The notes: generated from the sequence alone by a model not told the origin. 64,000 bases of DNA from Vibrio marinisediminis (GCF_014050145.1 NZ_JACFYF010000004.1:62001-126000); one strand, 5' to 3'. Shown: positions 17,802 to 27,244, numbered from the stretch's first letter. Translations and numbers: made by a program.

Positions 17802-18616
17802 ATCCGATCATCGCGGTAGGACTTAAAGAGTTCCAAGACGGTTTGCGTAATCGTTGGTTTGTATCGATTACTTTTATCTTTTCTTTACTCTCGATTGGTT
17901 TGAGTTATTACGGCAGCGTTGCATCAGGTCAGCTAAGTGCTCCCTCGCTTTCTACCACTATCGCAAGCCTCTCCAGTTTGTCAGTGTTTATTATTCCTTT
18001 GATTGCTTTGCTACTGTGTTACGACAGCTTTGTTGGTGAGCAAGAATCGGGCACCTTATTGTTACTGATGACTTACCCTATTAGCCACGCACAACTTCTC
18101 GTTGGTAAGTTTGTCGGTCAAGCGAGCATTATCACCCTTGCGACAGTTATCGGCTTTGGTAGCGCTGGCGTCTTGCTTAGTATGACCACTGACATTGCGT
18201 CAGTCGCACCTGCATTTAGTCTATTTATCATTACCTCAACCTTACTGGGTTTGTGCTTTATTAGCTTGGCTTACCTAATCAGCCTTATCGTTAATGAGAA
18301 ATCAAAAGCCGCAGGTATCGCGCTGCTCGTATGGCTGTTTTTTGTGCTTATTTTTGATTTGGTGTTGCTGGGAGTATTAGTCAGTGGCAGTGAAGGACTG
18401 ACTCAGCATGGGTTAGTTCAAGTAATGATGTTCAACCCTGCTGATTTATTTCGTTTAATCAACCTATCGACTCTGAATACCGATGACGTCAGTGGTGTGC
18501 TTGCCGTTGCCATTAATAGCAGCTTTTCTACAGCAACTTTATTGGTTGCAATGCTGGCATGGGTTATTGCACCACTCGGTTTATCACTGATTATTTTTCG
18601 CAAGAAAACACTTTGA
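17798..18616 (+). CDS. nosY: NosY, ABC transporter permease of the NosDFY complex
   Basis: This 272-residue inner-membrane protein has six hydrophobic helices and the ABC-2 type layout, with GEQESGTLLLLMTYPISH in the first cytoplasmic region. With NosF and NosD it forms the machine that supplies sulfur or copper chaperoning for the NosZ CuZ centre. AAGGAGG lies just before the ATG, within the end of nosF, and the genes overlap by four bases. Confidence 0.94.
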   Translation: MNPIIAVGLKEFQDGLRNRWFVSITFIFSLLSIGLSYYGSVASGQLSAPSLSTTIASLSSLSVFIIPLIALLLCYDSFVGEQESGTLLLLMTYPISHAQLLVGKFVGQASIITLATVIGFGSAGVLLSMTTDIASVAPAFSLFIITSTLLGLCFISLAYLISLIVNEKSKAAGIALLVWLFFVLIFDLVLLGVLVSGSEGLTQHGLVQVMMFNPADLFRLINLSTLNTDDVSGVLAVAINSSFSTATLLVAMLAWVIAPLGLSLIIFRKKTL

Positions 18617-18626
18617 GGAGTTACGC

Positions 18627-19121
18627 ATGCAACTATGTAGTTTAAAGAAATGGTCGGTATTGGCGATATTGTTTACCGCGTTGTTTGGTTGTACTGAAGA
18701 TCCTACAGAAGCAATGGTAAGGCAGGCTGCTGCAATAGAAAGCGGTGACGAATGCCATCTATGCGGTATGATCATTATCAATTACCCGGGTCCTAAAGGG
18801 GAATCTTTCCAAGCAAGCAGCGACAACGCAATGAAGTTTTGTTCTACCCGAGATCTATTTTCATTTTTACTCCAACCAGAGAATACGCGCCAAGCAAAAG
18901 AGATTTATGTCCACGATATGAGTAAAACGCCATGGCAAAAACCAGAAGATCAATATTTCATAGATGCACGAGAGGCGTGGTATGTGGTCGGTTCAAGTCA
19001 AACGGGGGCAATGGGTCAGACACTGGCAAGCTTTGGCAACATTGATGATGCTAACGCCTTTAGTAAAGAGTTTGGTGGCAAGGTGTACCCGTTTGATGAG
19101 ATCACGCTTGATATCTTGTAA
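18627..19121 (+). CDS. nosL: NosL, copper-binding lipoprotein
   Basis: NosL delivers Cu(I) to NosZ maturation. The 164-residue precursor has a lipoprotein signal with lipobox LFGC (Cys22). Just after follows the Cu ligand motif ECHLCGM (Cys43, Cys46, Met48), the core NosL signature. DNAMKFCSTRDLFSFLL and WYVVGSSQTGAMG are further family blocks. GAGGAG is placed 8 bases before the ATG. It is the last gene of the cluster; a long hairpin follows. Confidence 0.95.
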   Translation: MQLCSLKKWSVLAILFTALFGCTEDPTEAMVRQAAAIESGDECHLCGMIIINYPGPKGESFQASSDNAMKFCSTRDLFSFLLQPENTRQAKEIYVHDMSKTPWQKPEDQYFIDAREAWYVVGSSQTGAMGQTLASFGNIDDANAFSKEFGGKVYPFDEITLDIL

Positions 19122-19164
19122 TAGAGAATGATGGTTGTGACTATTATTTTCGCGAATATCAGTT

Positions 19165-19205
19165 GATGAGGGGCAAGTAGGGATGAGCTCTGCTTGCCCC
19201 TCATC
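19165..19205. terminator. Long hairpin between nosL and norR (convergent)
   Basis: GATGAGGGGCAAG (19165-19177) and CTTGCCCCTCATC (19193-19205) form a perfect 13-bp stem with a 15-base loop. It lies between convergent genes and probably terminates both, although neither strand has a proper T-tract. Confidence 0.7.
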
Positions 19206-19208
19206 ATG

Positions 19209-20750
19209 TCATTTCAAGCTGAGTCGTTTGAGTAAGCGATGTAAATTGGCAGGGTAAACCCCCAGCTTTTTGGCGGTAACAGATAGTTTTTGATCGTTTT
19301 CAAAGTAGGCTTGTTGGACAAACTCTAGTTTAAATTTCTCGGTGGCTTCTTTTAGTGTTAAATCACTATAGCCTGAAAGGGTTGGCGCTTCTTCGTTTAT
19401 CGGTACTGTCGAGCCAGTCATAAGCGCTTCACCAAATTGAAAATGGTGTTTACGTAATACAAGGTGAGGCTGGTTGGTTTCTGCTTTCGCTATTACCGCC
19501 GCACGATTTATCGCGTGTTCTAATTCCCGTACGTTACCATTCCATGGATGTTGTAGCAGCTGTGAGTGCACGCTACCGTCGAGCTGGATGCTAGAAACAT
19601 TGAGCTTGTGCTGGCAAAGTTCAGCGAAAAAACCAGCCAATAAGATCATATCATGGTCACGTTCTCGTAAAGGCGGAACAAAAATAGGGAAGACACTGAG
19701 CCGATGATAAAGATCGGCGCGAAATCGTCCGGTTTTGACCTCTTCATGCAATTGGCGATTGGTTGCTGCAATGATCCTTACATCAACTTTGATTTGTCTA
19801 TCATCTCCGACGCGCTGAATATCACCGTATTGCAAAGCTCGCAGCAGTTTCGCCTGTAGCGCGAGTGATAATTCGCCCACCTCATCAAGAAAGAGTGTTC
19901 CTTTATCAGCCAGTTCGAATTTGCCTTTACGGTTACTGATTGCCCCGGTAAATGCCCCTTTGATATGCCCAAATAACTCACTTTCCGCCACTGATTCAGG
20001 TAGCGCGGCGCAGTTTAAATAGACGAAAGGGTTGTCATGGCGTTTAGATTGGCTGTAGATAGAGTGGGCGACTAACTCTTTACCGACTCCAGTTTCTCCC
20101 ATTACCAATACCGACAAGTCAGTCTGCGCGACCGCTTCAATATGAGATTTCAATTCAAGCATGCTGGTGGATTGCCCAATGATGCCGTGTTTGTCTGAAC
20201 TGAACCTTTTGCTCTTGCTTGCACTAGAGCTAAACTCCGACCCTTTTTCCAGTTTTTCAACCAATAGTGCTGTGTGCAGGCTATTCGAAGCTAACGCACT
20301 GATTAATCGCAGGTTGTTGTCATCAAATTGTTCAAACTGTTTTGGGTCAAACGCATCAATGGTCACCGCGCCTATTAAGCGCTCATTGTGTAATAGAGGT
20401 AAGCCAATGCAAGCATGCACTTCTAAGTTGTCATCATGGTTTGGGATCAAACCATCATAGGGATCGGGTAGTTCACTGTCGGTGGGGAATCGCACAATAT
20501 CGCCCGCACGTGCGATAGCTTCAAACCGTGGGTGTTGCTCCACAGCAAAGCGTCTTCCTAGTACATCTTGGCTTAAGCCGTTGATCGCTAGTGGGATAAA
20601 GTTTTGCTCTTTATAAAGTAACAGTGCTGACGCATCACATTTCAGCATGTTACGAACTGTGGACAGTAGCCGCTCAAATCGGTCTTGCTCTGAAATGCCA
20701 GATGTGATGTCCAACGCGACTTGTAGCCACTCGTTACGAAAGTGTCCCAT
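19209..20750 (-). CDS. norR: NorR, NO-responsive sigma-54 activator
   Basis: NorR senses nitric oxide through a mononuclear iron in its GAF domain and activates norVW with sigma-54. The 513 residues show an N-terminal GAF domain (about 15-170), an AAA+ domain with Walker A GETGVGKE, the GAFTGA sigma-54 contact loop (in GHIKGAFTGAISNRKG) and Walker B GTLFLDEVGEL, and a C-terminal Fis-type HTH (KLGVYPANLHRLLKRL). AGGAA sits before the ATG. It is divergent from norVW across 215 bp containing three candidate NorR sites and a sigma-54 promoter. Confidence 0.96.
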   Translation of the reverse strand: MGHFRNEWLQVALDITSGISEQDRFERLLSTVRNMLKCDASALLLYKEQNFIPLAINGLSQDVLGRRFAVEQHPRFEAIARAGDIVRFPTDSELPDPYDGLIPNHDDNLEVHACIGLPLLHNERLIGAVTIDAFDPKQFEQFDDNNLRLISALASNSLHTALLVEKLEKGSEFSSSASKSKRFSSDKHGIIGQSTSMLELKSHIEAVAQTDLSVLVMGETGVGKELVAHSIYSQSKRHDNPFVYLNCAALPESVAESELFGHIKGAFTGAISNRKGKFELADKGTLFLDEVGELSLALQAKLLRALQYGDIQRVGDDRQIKVDVRIIAATNRQLHEEVKTGRFRADLYHRLSVFPIFVPPLRERDHDMILLAGFFAELCQHKLNVSSIQLDGSVHSQLLQHPWNGNVRELEHAINRAAVIAKAETNQPHLVLRKHHFQFGEALMTGSTVPINEEAPTLSGYSDLTLKEATEKFKLEFVQQAYFENDQKLSVTAKKLGVYPANLHRLLKRLSLK

Positions 20751-20776
20751 CGTGTTTCCTACGCCAAATTAAACCT

Positions 20777-20835
20777 TTATCAAAAGGATAATTTATTATC
20801 TTGATGATATAAAGTTAGCTTTATCAAAAAGATAA
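20777..20835. promoter_or_regulatory. Three candidate NorR binding sites
   Basis: Three 15-base palindromes with pattern TTATC-N5-GATAA lie upstream of norV: 20777-20791 (TTATCAAAAGGATAA), 20796-20810 (last base differs) and 20821-20835 (TTATCAAAAAGATAA). Centres are 19 and 25 bp apart. NorR of E. coli needs three sites, which matches this number. Assignment is by position, symmetry and count. Confidence 0.75.
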
Positions 20836-20887
20836 TGCGGCTAAATGAATTTTAATTAAGCTATTGATTTTTAATGGTTAAATTTAT

Positions 20888-20904
20888 TGGCACGTTCTTG
20901 GCAA
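20888..20904 (+). promoter_or_regulatory. Sigma-54 promoter of norVW
   Basis: TTGGCACG-N4-TGGCA places GG and GC exactly 10 bases apart, as needed for the -24/-12 elements, with one mismatch in the -12 box. Transcription would start near 20915, about 50 bp before norV and 87-131 bp from the three upstream palindromes. Confidence 0.82.
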
Positions 20905-20965
20905 TGTATAAGGAAGAATTTTTGTTTCACAGATTATTTAATTGCAAAGAATGGTAGGTAGTACG

Positions 20966-22453
20966 ATGACAATTCATGTAAAAAACAACATTCACTGGGT
21001 AGGACAACGCGACTGGGAAGTACAAGATTTCCATGGTACTGAATATAAAATTACCAAAGGCACCAGTTACAATAGCTACCTTATTCGTGAAGAGAAGACT
21101 GTGTTGATCGATACGGTGGATCATCGCTTTAGCCATCAGTTTATTCAAAATTTAGAGATGGAAATTGATCTCAACTCAATTGATTACATTGTGATCAACC
21201 ACGCTGAAGAAGATCACTCAGGTGCTTTGTCTGATTTGATGGCACGCATTCCTAATACGCCAATCTATTGTACAGAAGCGGCGATTGATTCAATTGTTGG
21301 TCACCACCATCACCCTGAATGGAATTTTAAAACCGTTAAAACCGGTGATTCGTTAGATATTGGTAATGGTAAACAGTTGGTGTTTGTTGAAGCGCCGATG
21401 CTGCACTGGCCAGACAGTATGATGACTTACCTAACGGGCGATGCTGTATTGTTCAGCAATGATGCGTTTGGTCAACACTATTGCGATGAGCGTCTGTTCA
21501 ACGATGAAGTTGATCAAGCTGAGTTGATGGATCAATGTCTACGTTACTATTCAAATATCCTAACGCCATTTAGCAGCTTGGTGACAGCGAAGATCCATGA
21601 AGTACTAAGCTTTAACCTTCCGGTTGATATGATCGCAACCTCTCACGGCATTGTGTGGCGAGACAACCCAGCACAAATTATTGAGAAATACTTAGAGTGG
21701 GCGAATAGCTATCAAGAAGATCGTATTACTATTTTCTATGACTCTATGTCTAACAATACCCGCATGATGGCTGATGCGATTGCTCAAGGCATCCATGATG
21801 TTGATCCAGGTGTAGCGGTGAAGGTATTCAATGTTTCTCGTCATGACAAGAATGAGATTCTAGCCAATGTATTCCGCTCGAAAGGTGTGTTGGTGGGATC
21901 GTCCACCATGAACAACGTCATGATGCCAAAAGTGGCTGGCATGCTTGAAGAGATCACCGGTTTACGTTTCAAAGAGAAAAAAGCAGGCGCATTTGGTAGC
22001 TACGGCTGGAACGGTGGGGCTGTTGACCGTATCCACTCGCGTTTAACCGATGCGGGCTTCCAAATGGTGGAAGGTCTAAAAGCGAAATGGAAGCCGGATG
22101 GTAATGCGCTTAAGCTTTGCCGTGAACATGGTCAGCGCATTGCCAAATTGTGGGCACTAGGTGAGTTGAATGTTGAGCCGATGCTGGCATCAAACACTCA
22201 ACCAACAATAGAGCCTAAGGCGCTAGAGGTTGAAGTTGCGGCAACAGTAAAAGTAAAACAAGAGCATGGACCGGATTGCCAATGCATGATTTGCACCGTG
22301 TGTAATTGGGTTTACGATCCACAAGTAGGCGAGCCAAACCAAGGTGTGGAAGTTGGTACTCCTTGGGCTGAAGTGCCTGATTATTTCTTATGTCCGGAAT
22401 GTAATTTAGGTAAAGATGTATTTGTACCTCACCGCAAAGAGGACGCAGCGTAA
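20966..22453 (+). CDS. norV: Anaerobic nitric oxide reductase flavorubredoxin NorV
   Basis: NorV reduces NO to N2O in the cytoplasm. The 495 residues have a metallo-beta-lactamase-like diiron domain (ligands in [10 protein letters not shown] and MLHWPDSM), a flavodoxin domain binding FMN (about 254-395, [17 protein letters not shown]), and a C-terminal rubredoxin with CTVC and CPEC. It is strikingly similar to E. coli NorV throughout, with a slightly longer linker before the rubredoxin. The start at 20966 follows AGGTAGG; an earlier in-frame ATG at 20942 gives an extension not seen in relatives. It overlaps norW by one base (TAATG). Confidence 0.96.
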   Translation: MTIHVKNNIHWVGQRDWEVQDFHGTEYKITKGTSYNSYLIREEKTVLIDTVDHRFSHQFIQNLEMEIDLNSIDYIVINHAEEDHSGALSDLMARIPNTPIYCTEAAIDSIVGHHHHPEWNFKTVKTGDSLDIGNGKQLVFVEAPMLHWPDSMMTYLTGDAVLFSNDAFGQHYCDERLFNDEVDQAELMDQCLRYYSNILTPFSSLVTAKIHEVLSFNLPVDMIATSHGIVWRDNPAQIIEKYLEWANSYQEDRITIFYDSMSNNTRMMADAIAQGIHDVDPGVAVKVFNVSRHDKNEILANVFRSKGVLVGSSTMNNVMMPKVAGMLEEITGLRFKEKKAGAFGSYGWNGGAVDRIHSRLTDAGFQMVEGLKAKWKPDGNALKLCREHGQRIAKLWALGELNVEPMLASNTQPTIEPKALEVEVAATVKVKQEHGPDCQCMICTVCNWVYDPQVGEPNQGVEVGTPWAEVPDYFLCPECNLGKDVFVPHRKEDAA

Positions 22454-23601
22454 TGTCTGATCCGATTGTTATTATTGGTAGCGGTTTTGCCGCTTACCAA
22501 TTGGTGAAGGCGATACGTCGTCAAGATAGCGATGCCAACCTATGTGTGATTACTGCAGATGATGGGCATGATTACAATAAACCGGATTTAAGCCATGTAT
22601 TCTCCAAAGCTCAAAATAAAAATGATCTTATTTTGGCGACAGGAGGAGAGTTTGCTCAGCAACATCAATTCAAACTGCTTAGTCGTACAAAGGTAGATAG
22701 CATTGATGCGCAATCGCACAGCGTGATAGCGAACGGTGAGCGAATTCATTATACCAAGCTCGTATTGGCTACTGGCGCAAGCGCATTTATACCGCCGATT
22801 GAGGGAAGCGGCGTTGAGCGAGTTCGTACCCTCAACAGCCTTGAGGAATTTGCACAGCACCATGATGCGCTCAACGATGCGCAGCAAGTTATGGTGCTCG
22901 GTGGGGGCTTGATCGGTGTTGAAATTGCGTTGGATTTAGCCAATGCAGGTAAAAGCGTGGTATTGGTGGAGCCTGCGTCTACATTGATGGCGAACCAATT
23001 ACCGGACGTGATTGGGCTTAAATTGCAGCAGCACTTACGCGATCAAGGTATTGATATACAGACAGGGACAACAGCTGAGCAGGCAAACCTATTTGGTAAT
23101 AAGCATCACGTTAGCTTGAGCCATGGTCAAACCCTTAAGGTAGATGAAGTGGTTGCGTGTGCGGGTTTGCGTGCCAATACAGCGTTAGCACACTCCGCTG
23201 GGGTGTTAGTGAATAAAGGGATAGTCGTGGACCAAACCCTGCAAACATCATTAACTGATATTTATGCTCTAGGAGATTGTGCGGAGTTAGAGGGGGAAGT
23301 TCGATCGTATCTGCAACCCATCTTGCTAAGTGCAAACGCGTTGGCAAAAACTTTACTGGGTGCGCCAACTCAAGTGGTATTGCCGACCATGATGGTGAAA
23401 GTAAAAACACCAAGTTACCCGATTCAATTAGCGGGAGTGACATCTGGGCAAGCAGTAGAACGCTGGCAGATAGAGAGCCAGGCTCAAGGTATGGTCGCCA
23501 AAGCGTACAATAGTGCGAATAGGCAGGTCGGTTTTGTTGCGACTGATCAAATGGCGAGCCAAGCCTTTGCGCTTTTGCGTGAGTTAACTACTCAGCATTA
23601 G
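22453..23601 (+). CDS. norW: NorW, NADH:flavorubredoxin reductase
   Basis: NorW passes electrons from NADH to the rubredoxin domain of NorV. The 382 residues show the FAD motif IVIIGSGFAAYQLVKAI at the N-terminus, the NAD-binding motif VMVLGGGLIGVEIALDLA near 145, and the second FAD motif DIYALGDCAEL near 275. The start codon shares a base with the norV stop, so translation is likely coupled. A strong terminator follows. Confidence 0.95.
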   Translation: MSDPIVIIGSGFAAYQLVKAIRRQDSDANLCVITADDGHDYNKPDLSHVFSKAQNKNDLILATGGEFAQQHQFKLLSRTKVDSIDAQSHSVIANGERIHYTKLVLATGASAFIPPIEGSGVERVRTLNSLEEFAQHHDALNDAQQVMVLGGGLIGVEIALDLANAGKSVVLVEPASTLMANQLPDVIGLKLQQHLRDQGIDIQTGTTAEQANLFGNKHHVSLSHGQTLKVDEVVACAGLRANTALAHSAGVLVNKGIVVDQTLQTSLTDIYALGDCAELEGEVRSYLQPILLSANALAKTLLGAPTQVVLPTMMVKVKTPSYPIQLAGVTSGQAVERWQIESQAQGMVAKAYNSANRQVGFVATDQMASQAFALLRELTTQH

Positions 23602-23625
23602 ATCATATTGCTGCTGTGTTGAATG

Positions 23626-23652
23626 AAAAGCTTACTCCGGTAAGCTTTTTTT
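23626..23652 (+). terminator. Terminator after norVW
   Basis: AAAAGCTTAC and GTAAGCTTTT close a TCCG loop and are followed by further T. Strong intrinsic terminator. Confidence 0.93.
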
Positions 23653-23794
23653 ATCGCGTCAAAATCAACAACCTTAACGTTTGGTCACTGTTCACATTTC
23701 ACATCAGAACTACACTTATCATTGACTATTTTCTGATGCAGTTCTTTATTTTAGCTGCTAGGCTCGCATTGATAGCTTTGTAAGTGAGGTTTGT

Positions 23795-25450
23795 ATGTCT
23801 TTCATATTCAGCAAGAATTTTTATCTTGCTCTTATTATTAGCCTGTTCTCTTTTGCTGTTGTTGCCCAGCCGGAAACTACCGAGTCACTGCCATCGAAAA
23901 CGGAACTCGCGATAGAATCAATCAATCAAGATATTGTCGACCTTTCAAAAAGCTTGGCATCGGCCACTGGCGATGATCGTGATGCCATTCAATTGCAGTT
24001 ATTCCAGAAAAATGAAGATCTACGCAGCCAATTAGCCGTTGCGGTCAATAATAATAGCTTGAGTAAAGCGATATTGCTTAAGCAGATAAAGCAGCAGATT
24101 GCCTATTCTCAAGGCGCGAGGAAATACCTTGATGAAACTATTAAGCGGCTCAATGAGCAGATCAATGAAGCGAAAACAGAAGATAAGCTCGCGCTGCTTA
24201 ATCAATATCGAGAGCTGCAGCATTATCTTGATACGACTTACCAAGCCAGTTGGCAAAATCTAACGTGGTTAAATAATTTAGATAAAGCTAACCCCAAACT
24301 TGAAGAAGCGCTACGCGATGCGACCAATACCCGTTTGCGTTTGCTCTCGGCATCGGTTGAGTACTTTAACCAACAGAGTGAACTCGCCGCTACTCAACTT
24401 GCCAGCAGCCCTGAATCTGAAAAAGCGACCATCCAACTCAACCAACTGATCATCAAACAGCGTTTAAACAGTGCGACTGAGAGCATGCGTGATTTGATTA
24501 CTATTGGTGATCACCTAGGTTTGGAAACCTCAGAATATAAACGCTTGGCATTTGAGGTGACGGGTAATATTACTCATGATTTACTCAATACACAGGTGAT
24601 TCTAGCCATTATCACCAGTTGGTCGACTAATGCGTTTGACTGGGTGGTGGATAACGCTCCTCAACATCTCTTCGAGTTAATGATCTTCGCGATTATTTTG
24701 CTTATTGCCAAAGGTCTAGCAGGGCTTGCGCGGAAAATAGTGACTAAAACAGTCTCATCAAAAAACCTTAAAATGTCACAACTGATGCAAGACTTTTTTG
24801 TCTCTATGTCGGGTAAGGCGGTTTGGGTTGTCGGTATTATGGTTGGCTTATCACAGATTGGATTGAATCTTGCGCCAATCTTAACCGGTTTCGGTATTGC
24901 CGGTGTGATCATTGGTTTCGCTTTGCAAGATACACTATCCAACTTTGCTGCCGGGATGATGTTATTGATCTATCGTCCATTTGATGTCGGAGATTTCGTT
25001 TATGCCGGTGGCGTGGATGGCAAGGTGAGCCACATGAGTTTGGTTAACACCACGATTCGCACCTTTGATAACCAGATCATTATCGTGCCAAACAGTAAAA
25101 TTTGGGGCGATGTGATTAAGAATGTTACCCATGAGCGAATCCGCCGTGTGGACATGGTATTTGGTATTGGCTATAGCGATGATTTGCTGCTCGCAGAGTC
25201 AGTGTTACTCGACATCGTGACCTCGCATCCAGCGGTGTTACGTGCACCGGAGCCAATGATTAAAGTGCATACGCTAAACACTTCTTCTATCGATTTTATT
25301 GTACGACCTTGGGTTAAAACGGATGACTATTGGGATGTGTATTGGGATGTGACGAAAGAAGTGAAACTGCGTTTTGACCGTGAAGGTATCTCGATTCCGT
25401 TCCCACAACAAGATGTGCATTTGCATATGGTGGATAAGAAGGAAGCTTAA
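23795..25450 (+). CDS. MscS family mechanosensitive ion channel
   Basis: A 551-residue inner-membrane channel that probably opens on hypo-osmotic shock. It has an N-terminal signal peptide ending near VVAQ, a long periplasmic helical region (about 30-250, charged and probably coiled coil), then a membrane block from about 265 to 400 and the MscS pore and beta domain (GFGIAGVIIGFALQDTLSNFAAGMMLLIYRPFDVGDFV). NTTIRTFDNQIIIVPNSKIWGD is the conserved beta-domain block. GAGG precedes the ATG. A TTGACT...TTTATT pair with 17-base spacing near 23730 is a possible promoter. Confidence 0.9.
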   Translation: MSFIFSKNFYLALIISLFSFAVVAQPETTESLPSKTELAIESINQDIVDLSKSLASATGDDRDAIQLQLFQKNEDLRSQLAVAVNNNSLSKAILLKQIKQQIAYSQGARKYLDETIKRLNEQINEAKTEDKLALLNQYRELQHYLDTTYQASWQNLTWLNNLDKANPKLEEALRDATNTRLRLLSASVEYFNQQSELAATQLASSPESEKATIQLNQLIIKQRLNSATESMRDLITIGDHLGLETSEYKRLAFEVTGNITHDLLNTQVILAIITSWSTNAFDWVVDNAPQHLFELMIFAIILLIAKGLAGLARKIVTKTVSSKNLKMSQLMQDFFVSMSGKAVWVVGIMVGLSQIGLNLAPILTGFGIAGVIIGFALQDTLSNFAAGMMLLIYRPFDVGDFVYAGGVDGKVSHMSLVNTTIRTFDNQIIIVPNSKIWGDVIKNVTHERIRRVDMVFGIGYSDDLLLAESVLLDIVTSHPAVLRAPEPMIKVHTLNTSSIDFIVRPWVKTDDYWDVYWDVTKEVKLRFDREGISIPFPQQDVHLHMVDKKEA

Positions 25451-25474
25451 CGTCTGTAAATCATGGAACAAAAT

Positions 25475-25512
25475 AAGCGCCCTGATCAGGCATCAGAGGC
25501 GCTTTGCTTTTT
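25475..25512. terminator. Bidirectional terminator mscS-type / alkaline phosphatase
   Basis: AAGCGCC (25475-25481) and GGCGCTT (25498-25504) pair, with an inner TGAT/ATCA stem, between two convergent genes. T-rich sequence lies on both sides (TTGCTTTTT on plus, ATTTTGTT on minus). Confidence 0.8.
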
Positions 25513-25521
25513 AGTAATGGA

Positions 25522-27099
25522 TTACTTTACTTGCGTCATTAGGTAATCACCTAATTCTGAATGATGCATAATTTTCGACACGGGTAAGATCTGTTCTGCA
25601 GGTCCCCAAGCAAAGACGTTGACTGGCGTGTGCGTGTGAGTACCTGTTCCCCAAACTGTGTTTTGTAACGTCGCTTGCTCACGAGCGAGAAGGTTGCCAC
25701 GATCGTTGTATGGGAAGAACGCATCAAAGTCATTAATCGCTGGAACTTGCTCCGCATCTAAATACTTGTGGTTAGCAACTCGGTAAGGGTTTGGTTTGCT
25801 TTTTAGCACGTTAGCCGCTTGCTCTGCAGTGATAGGAAATGCACTGTTTGCATTGACGATTTGTGCAAATTTTTGTGGCGTTTGCTCTGCTTTGGCGAGT
25901 TTTTCGAATTCACTGATCATACCGTAGTAGCTCTTTTTCTGATTGTAGAGACCATCAAGAATCGCAAACTGACCAAAGTTGAAGTTCGGTGCATATTCAC
26001 GGTTTTTGAACGCTTCACCGCTGCGCTTTTCTGGGGCTGGTAAGTCTGAAGAAGAGTAACTAAAGCCAAATGAGCCTGTTTCATGATCGGCAGTAACTAT
26101 GATGATGGTGTCATCACGACCTTTAGCCCACTCGTAAACAGAGTTAACCGCTTGGTCGAATTTAATCATTTCATGGAGCATAGTTCCTGCATCGTTGCTA
26201 TGCCCAGCCCAATCAATTTGACCGCCTTCAACCATTAAGAAAAAGCCGTCTTTATCTTTGGAAAGAAGCTCTAGGGCTTTAACTGTCATCTCTTCAAGCG
26301 ACGGTTGTGTGCGTTCTGGATTATTCTTATTGTTGCTGTAGGCAATACCATCATCCATACCAGAGTAAGCAAACAAGCCAAGCACCTTGTCTCCTTGAGC
26401 GCTGTCTAACATTTGGCGATTGAAGGCGAGGCTATAACCAGCATCTTTGGCTTCAAGCAGTAAATTACGCTCATCTTTGCGTTTTGATTTTAAGTAGACA
26501 TCACCTTGAGTGAGTGTTTTAAGCTCGTTATAAGTATCGCCTTTGTCATTAGTTGATTTTGGGATCCAGTGGCGAATGCCCCCTGAGAGCATTACATCAA
26601 CATGGTTTGCCAACATGTCAGAGGCTATATCATTTTCCAGTGAACGATGAGGCTGGTGAGCGGCAAAGGAAGCGGGTGTCGCGTGGGTCAAACGAGTATC
26701 AGAAACTAACCCTGTCGCCTTGCCCAGTTTTTTGGCTTTTTCGAGAACCGTTTCAACGTGGTTACCTTGTGAATCGACACCAATGACCTCTGAAGCACTG
26801 TATTGTCCTGTTGCCAGCATAGTGGCAGAACAAGCAGAGTCGACCACAATCGCATCGTCAGGGTGGGTGAGTGATGAACCAATGACCCCTTCTTCGGCAA
26901 GCTTAAAGAGTGCCGTTGTTTGACCTTTGTAAATTGAATTTGGGGCTTGATTGGCGTAAGTCTCTAATAGACCGACTTGCTGTGGTCCCATACCATCGCC
27001 AATCATTAAAATAACGTTTTTGATTTCAGCAGACGCAGCACTGAAAGAGAAAGAACTAGCTGCAGCAGCAACGGCTACAGAGGTAAGTAAGCGCTTCAT
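25522..27099 (-). CDS. Periplasmic alkaline phosphatase (Vibrio type)
   Basis: This 525-residue metalloenzyme hydrolyses phosphomonoesters in the periplasm or outside the cell. A signal peptide ends near SAASA. The first metal site is in ILMIGDGMGPQQ, the nucleophilic serine in VVDSACSAT, and DTRLTHATPASFAAH, EGGQIDWAGHSND, TADHETGSFGF and GTGTHTHTPV supply further metal and phosphate ligands. A long insert after TADHETG (about 330-400) matches the large surface loop of cold-adapted Vibrio alkaline phosphatases, rather than E. coli PhoA. AAAGGAC precedes the ATG and a Pho box lies 47 bp upstream. Confidence 0.93.
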   Translation of the reverse strand: MKRLLTSVAVAAAASSFSFSAASAEIKNVILMIGDGMGPQQVGLLETYANQAPNSIYKGQTTALFKLAEEGVIGSSLTHPDDAIVVDSACSATMLATGQYSASEVIGVDSQGNHVETVLEKAKKLGKATGLVSDTRLTHATPASFAAHQPHRSLENDIASDMLANHVDVMLSGGIRHWIPKSTNDKGDTYNELKTLTQGDVYLKSKRKDERNLLLEAKDAGYSLAFNRQMLDSAQGDKVLGLFAYSGMDDGIAYSNNKNNPERTQPSLEEMTVKALELLSKDKDGFFLMVEGGQIDWAGHSNDAGTMLHEMIKFDQAVNSVYEWAKGRDDTIIIVTADHETGSFGFSYSSSDLPAPEKRSGEAFKNREYAPNFNFGQFAILDGLYNQKKSYYGMISEFEKLAKAEQTPQKFAQIVNANSAFPITAEQAANVLKSKPNPYRVANHKYLDAEQVPAINDFDAFFPYNDRGNLLAREQATLQNTVWGTGTHTHTPVNVFAWGPAEQILPVSKIMHHSELGDYLMTQVK

Positions 27100-27145
27100 T
27101 GTATTGTCCTTTATTTGAAAAGCGGGCTCAGTACATCAGCCCTGC

Positions 27146-27163
27146 GTGACAGATAAATTACAG
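27146..27163 (-). promoter_or_regulatory. Pho box upstream of alkaline phosphatase
   Basis: On the minus strand the sequence CTGTAATTTATCTGTCAC has two 7-base half-sites (CTGTAAT and CTGTCAC) separated by four AT-rich bases, matching the PhoB box CTGTCAT-N4-CTGTCAT with few mismatches. Located 47 bp before the ATG, in place to substitute for a -35 element. Confidence 0.75.
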
Positions 27164-27217
27164 TAACAAATATTTCACAATTAATTGATTGTAGTTATCA
27201 TTTATTAGCACTGGATT

Positions 27218-27244
27218 ATAAAAAAAGCCCACAGAGTGGGCTTT
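27218..27244 (-). terminator. Terminator after BCCT gene
   Basis: AAAGCCCAC (27224-27232) and GTGGGCTTT (27236-27244) form a perfect 9-bp stem with a three-base loop; on the minus strand it is followed by a T7 run. Strong intrinsic terminator, 94 bp past the BCCT stop. Confidence 0.93.
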
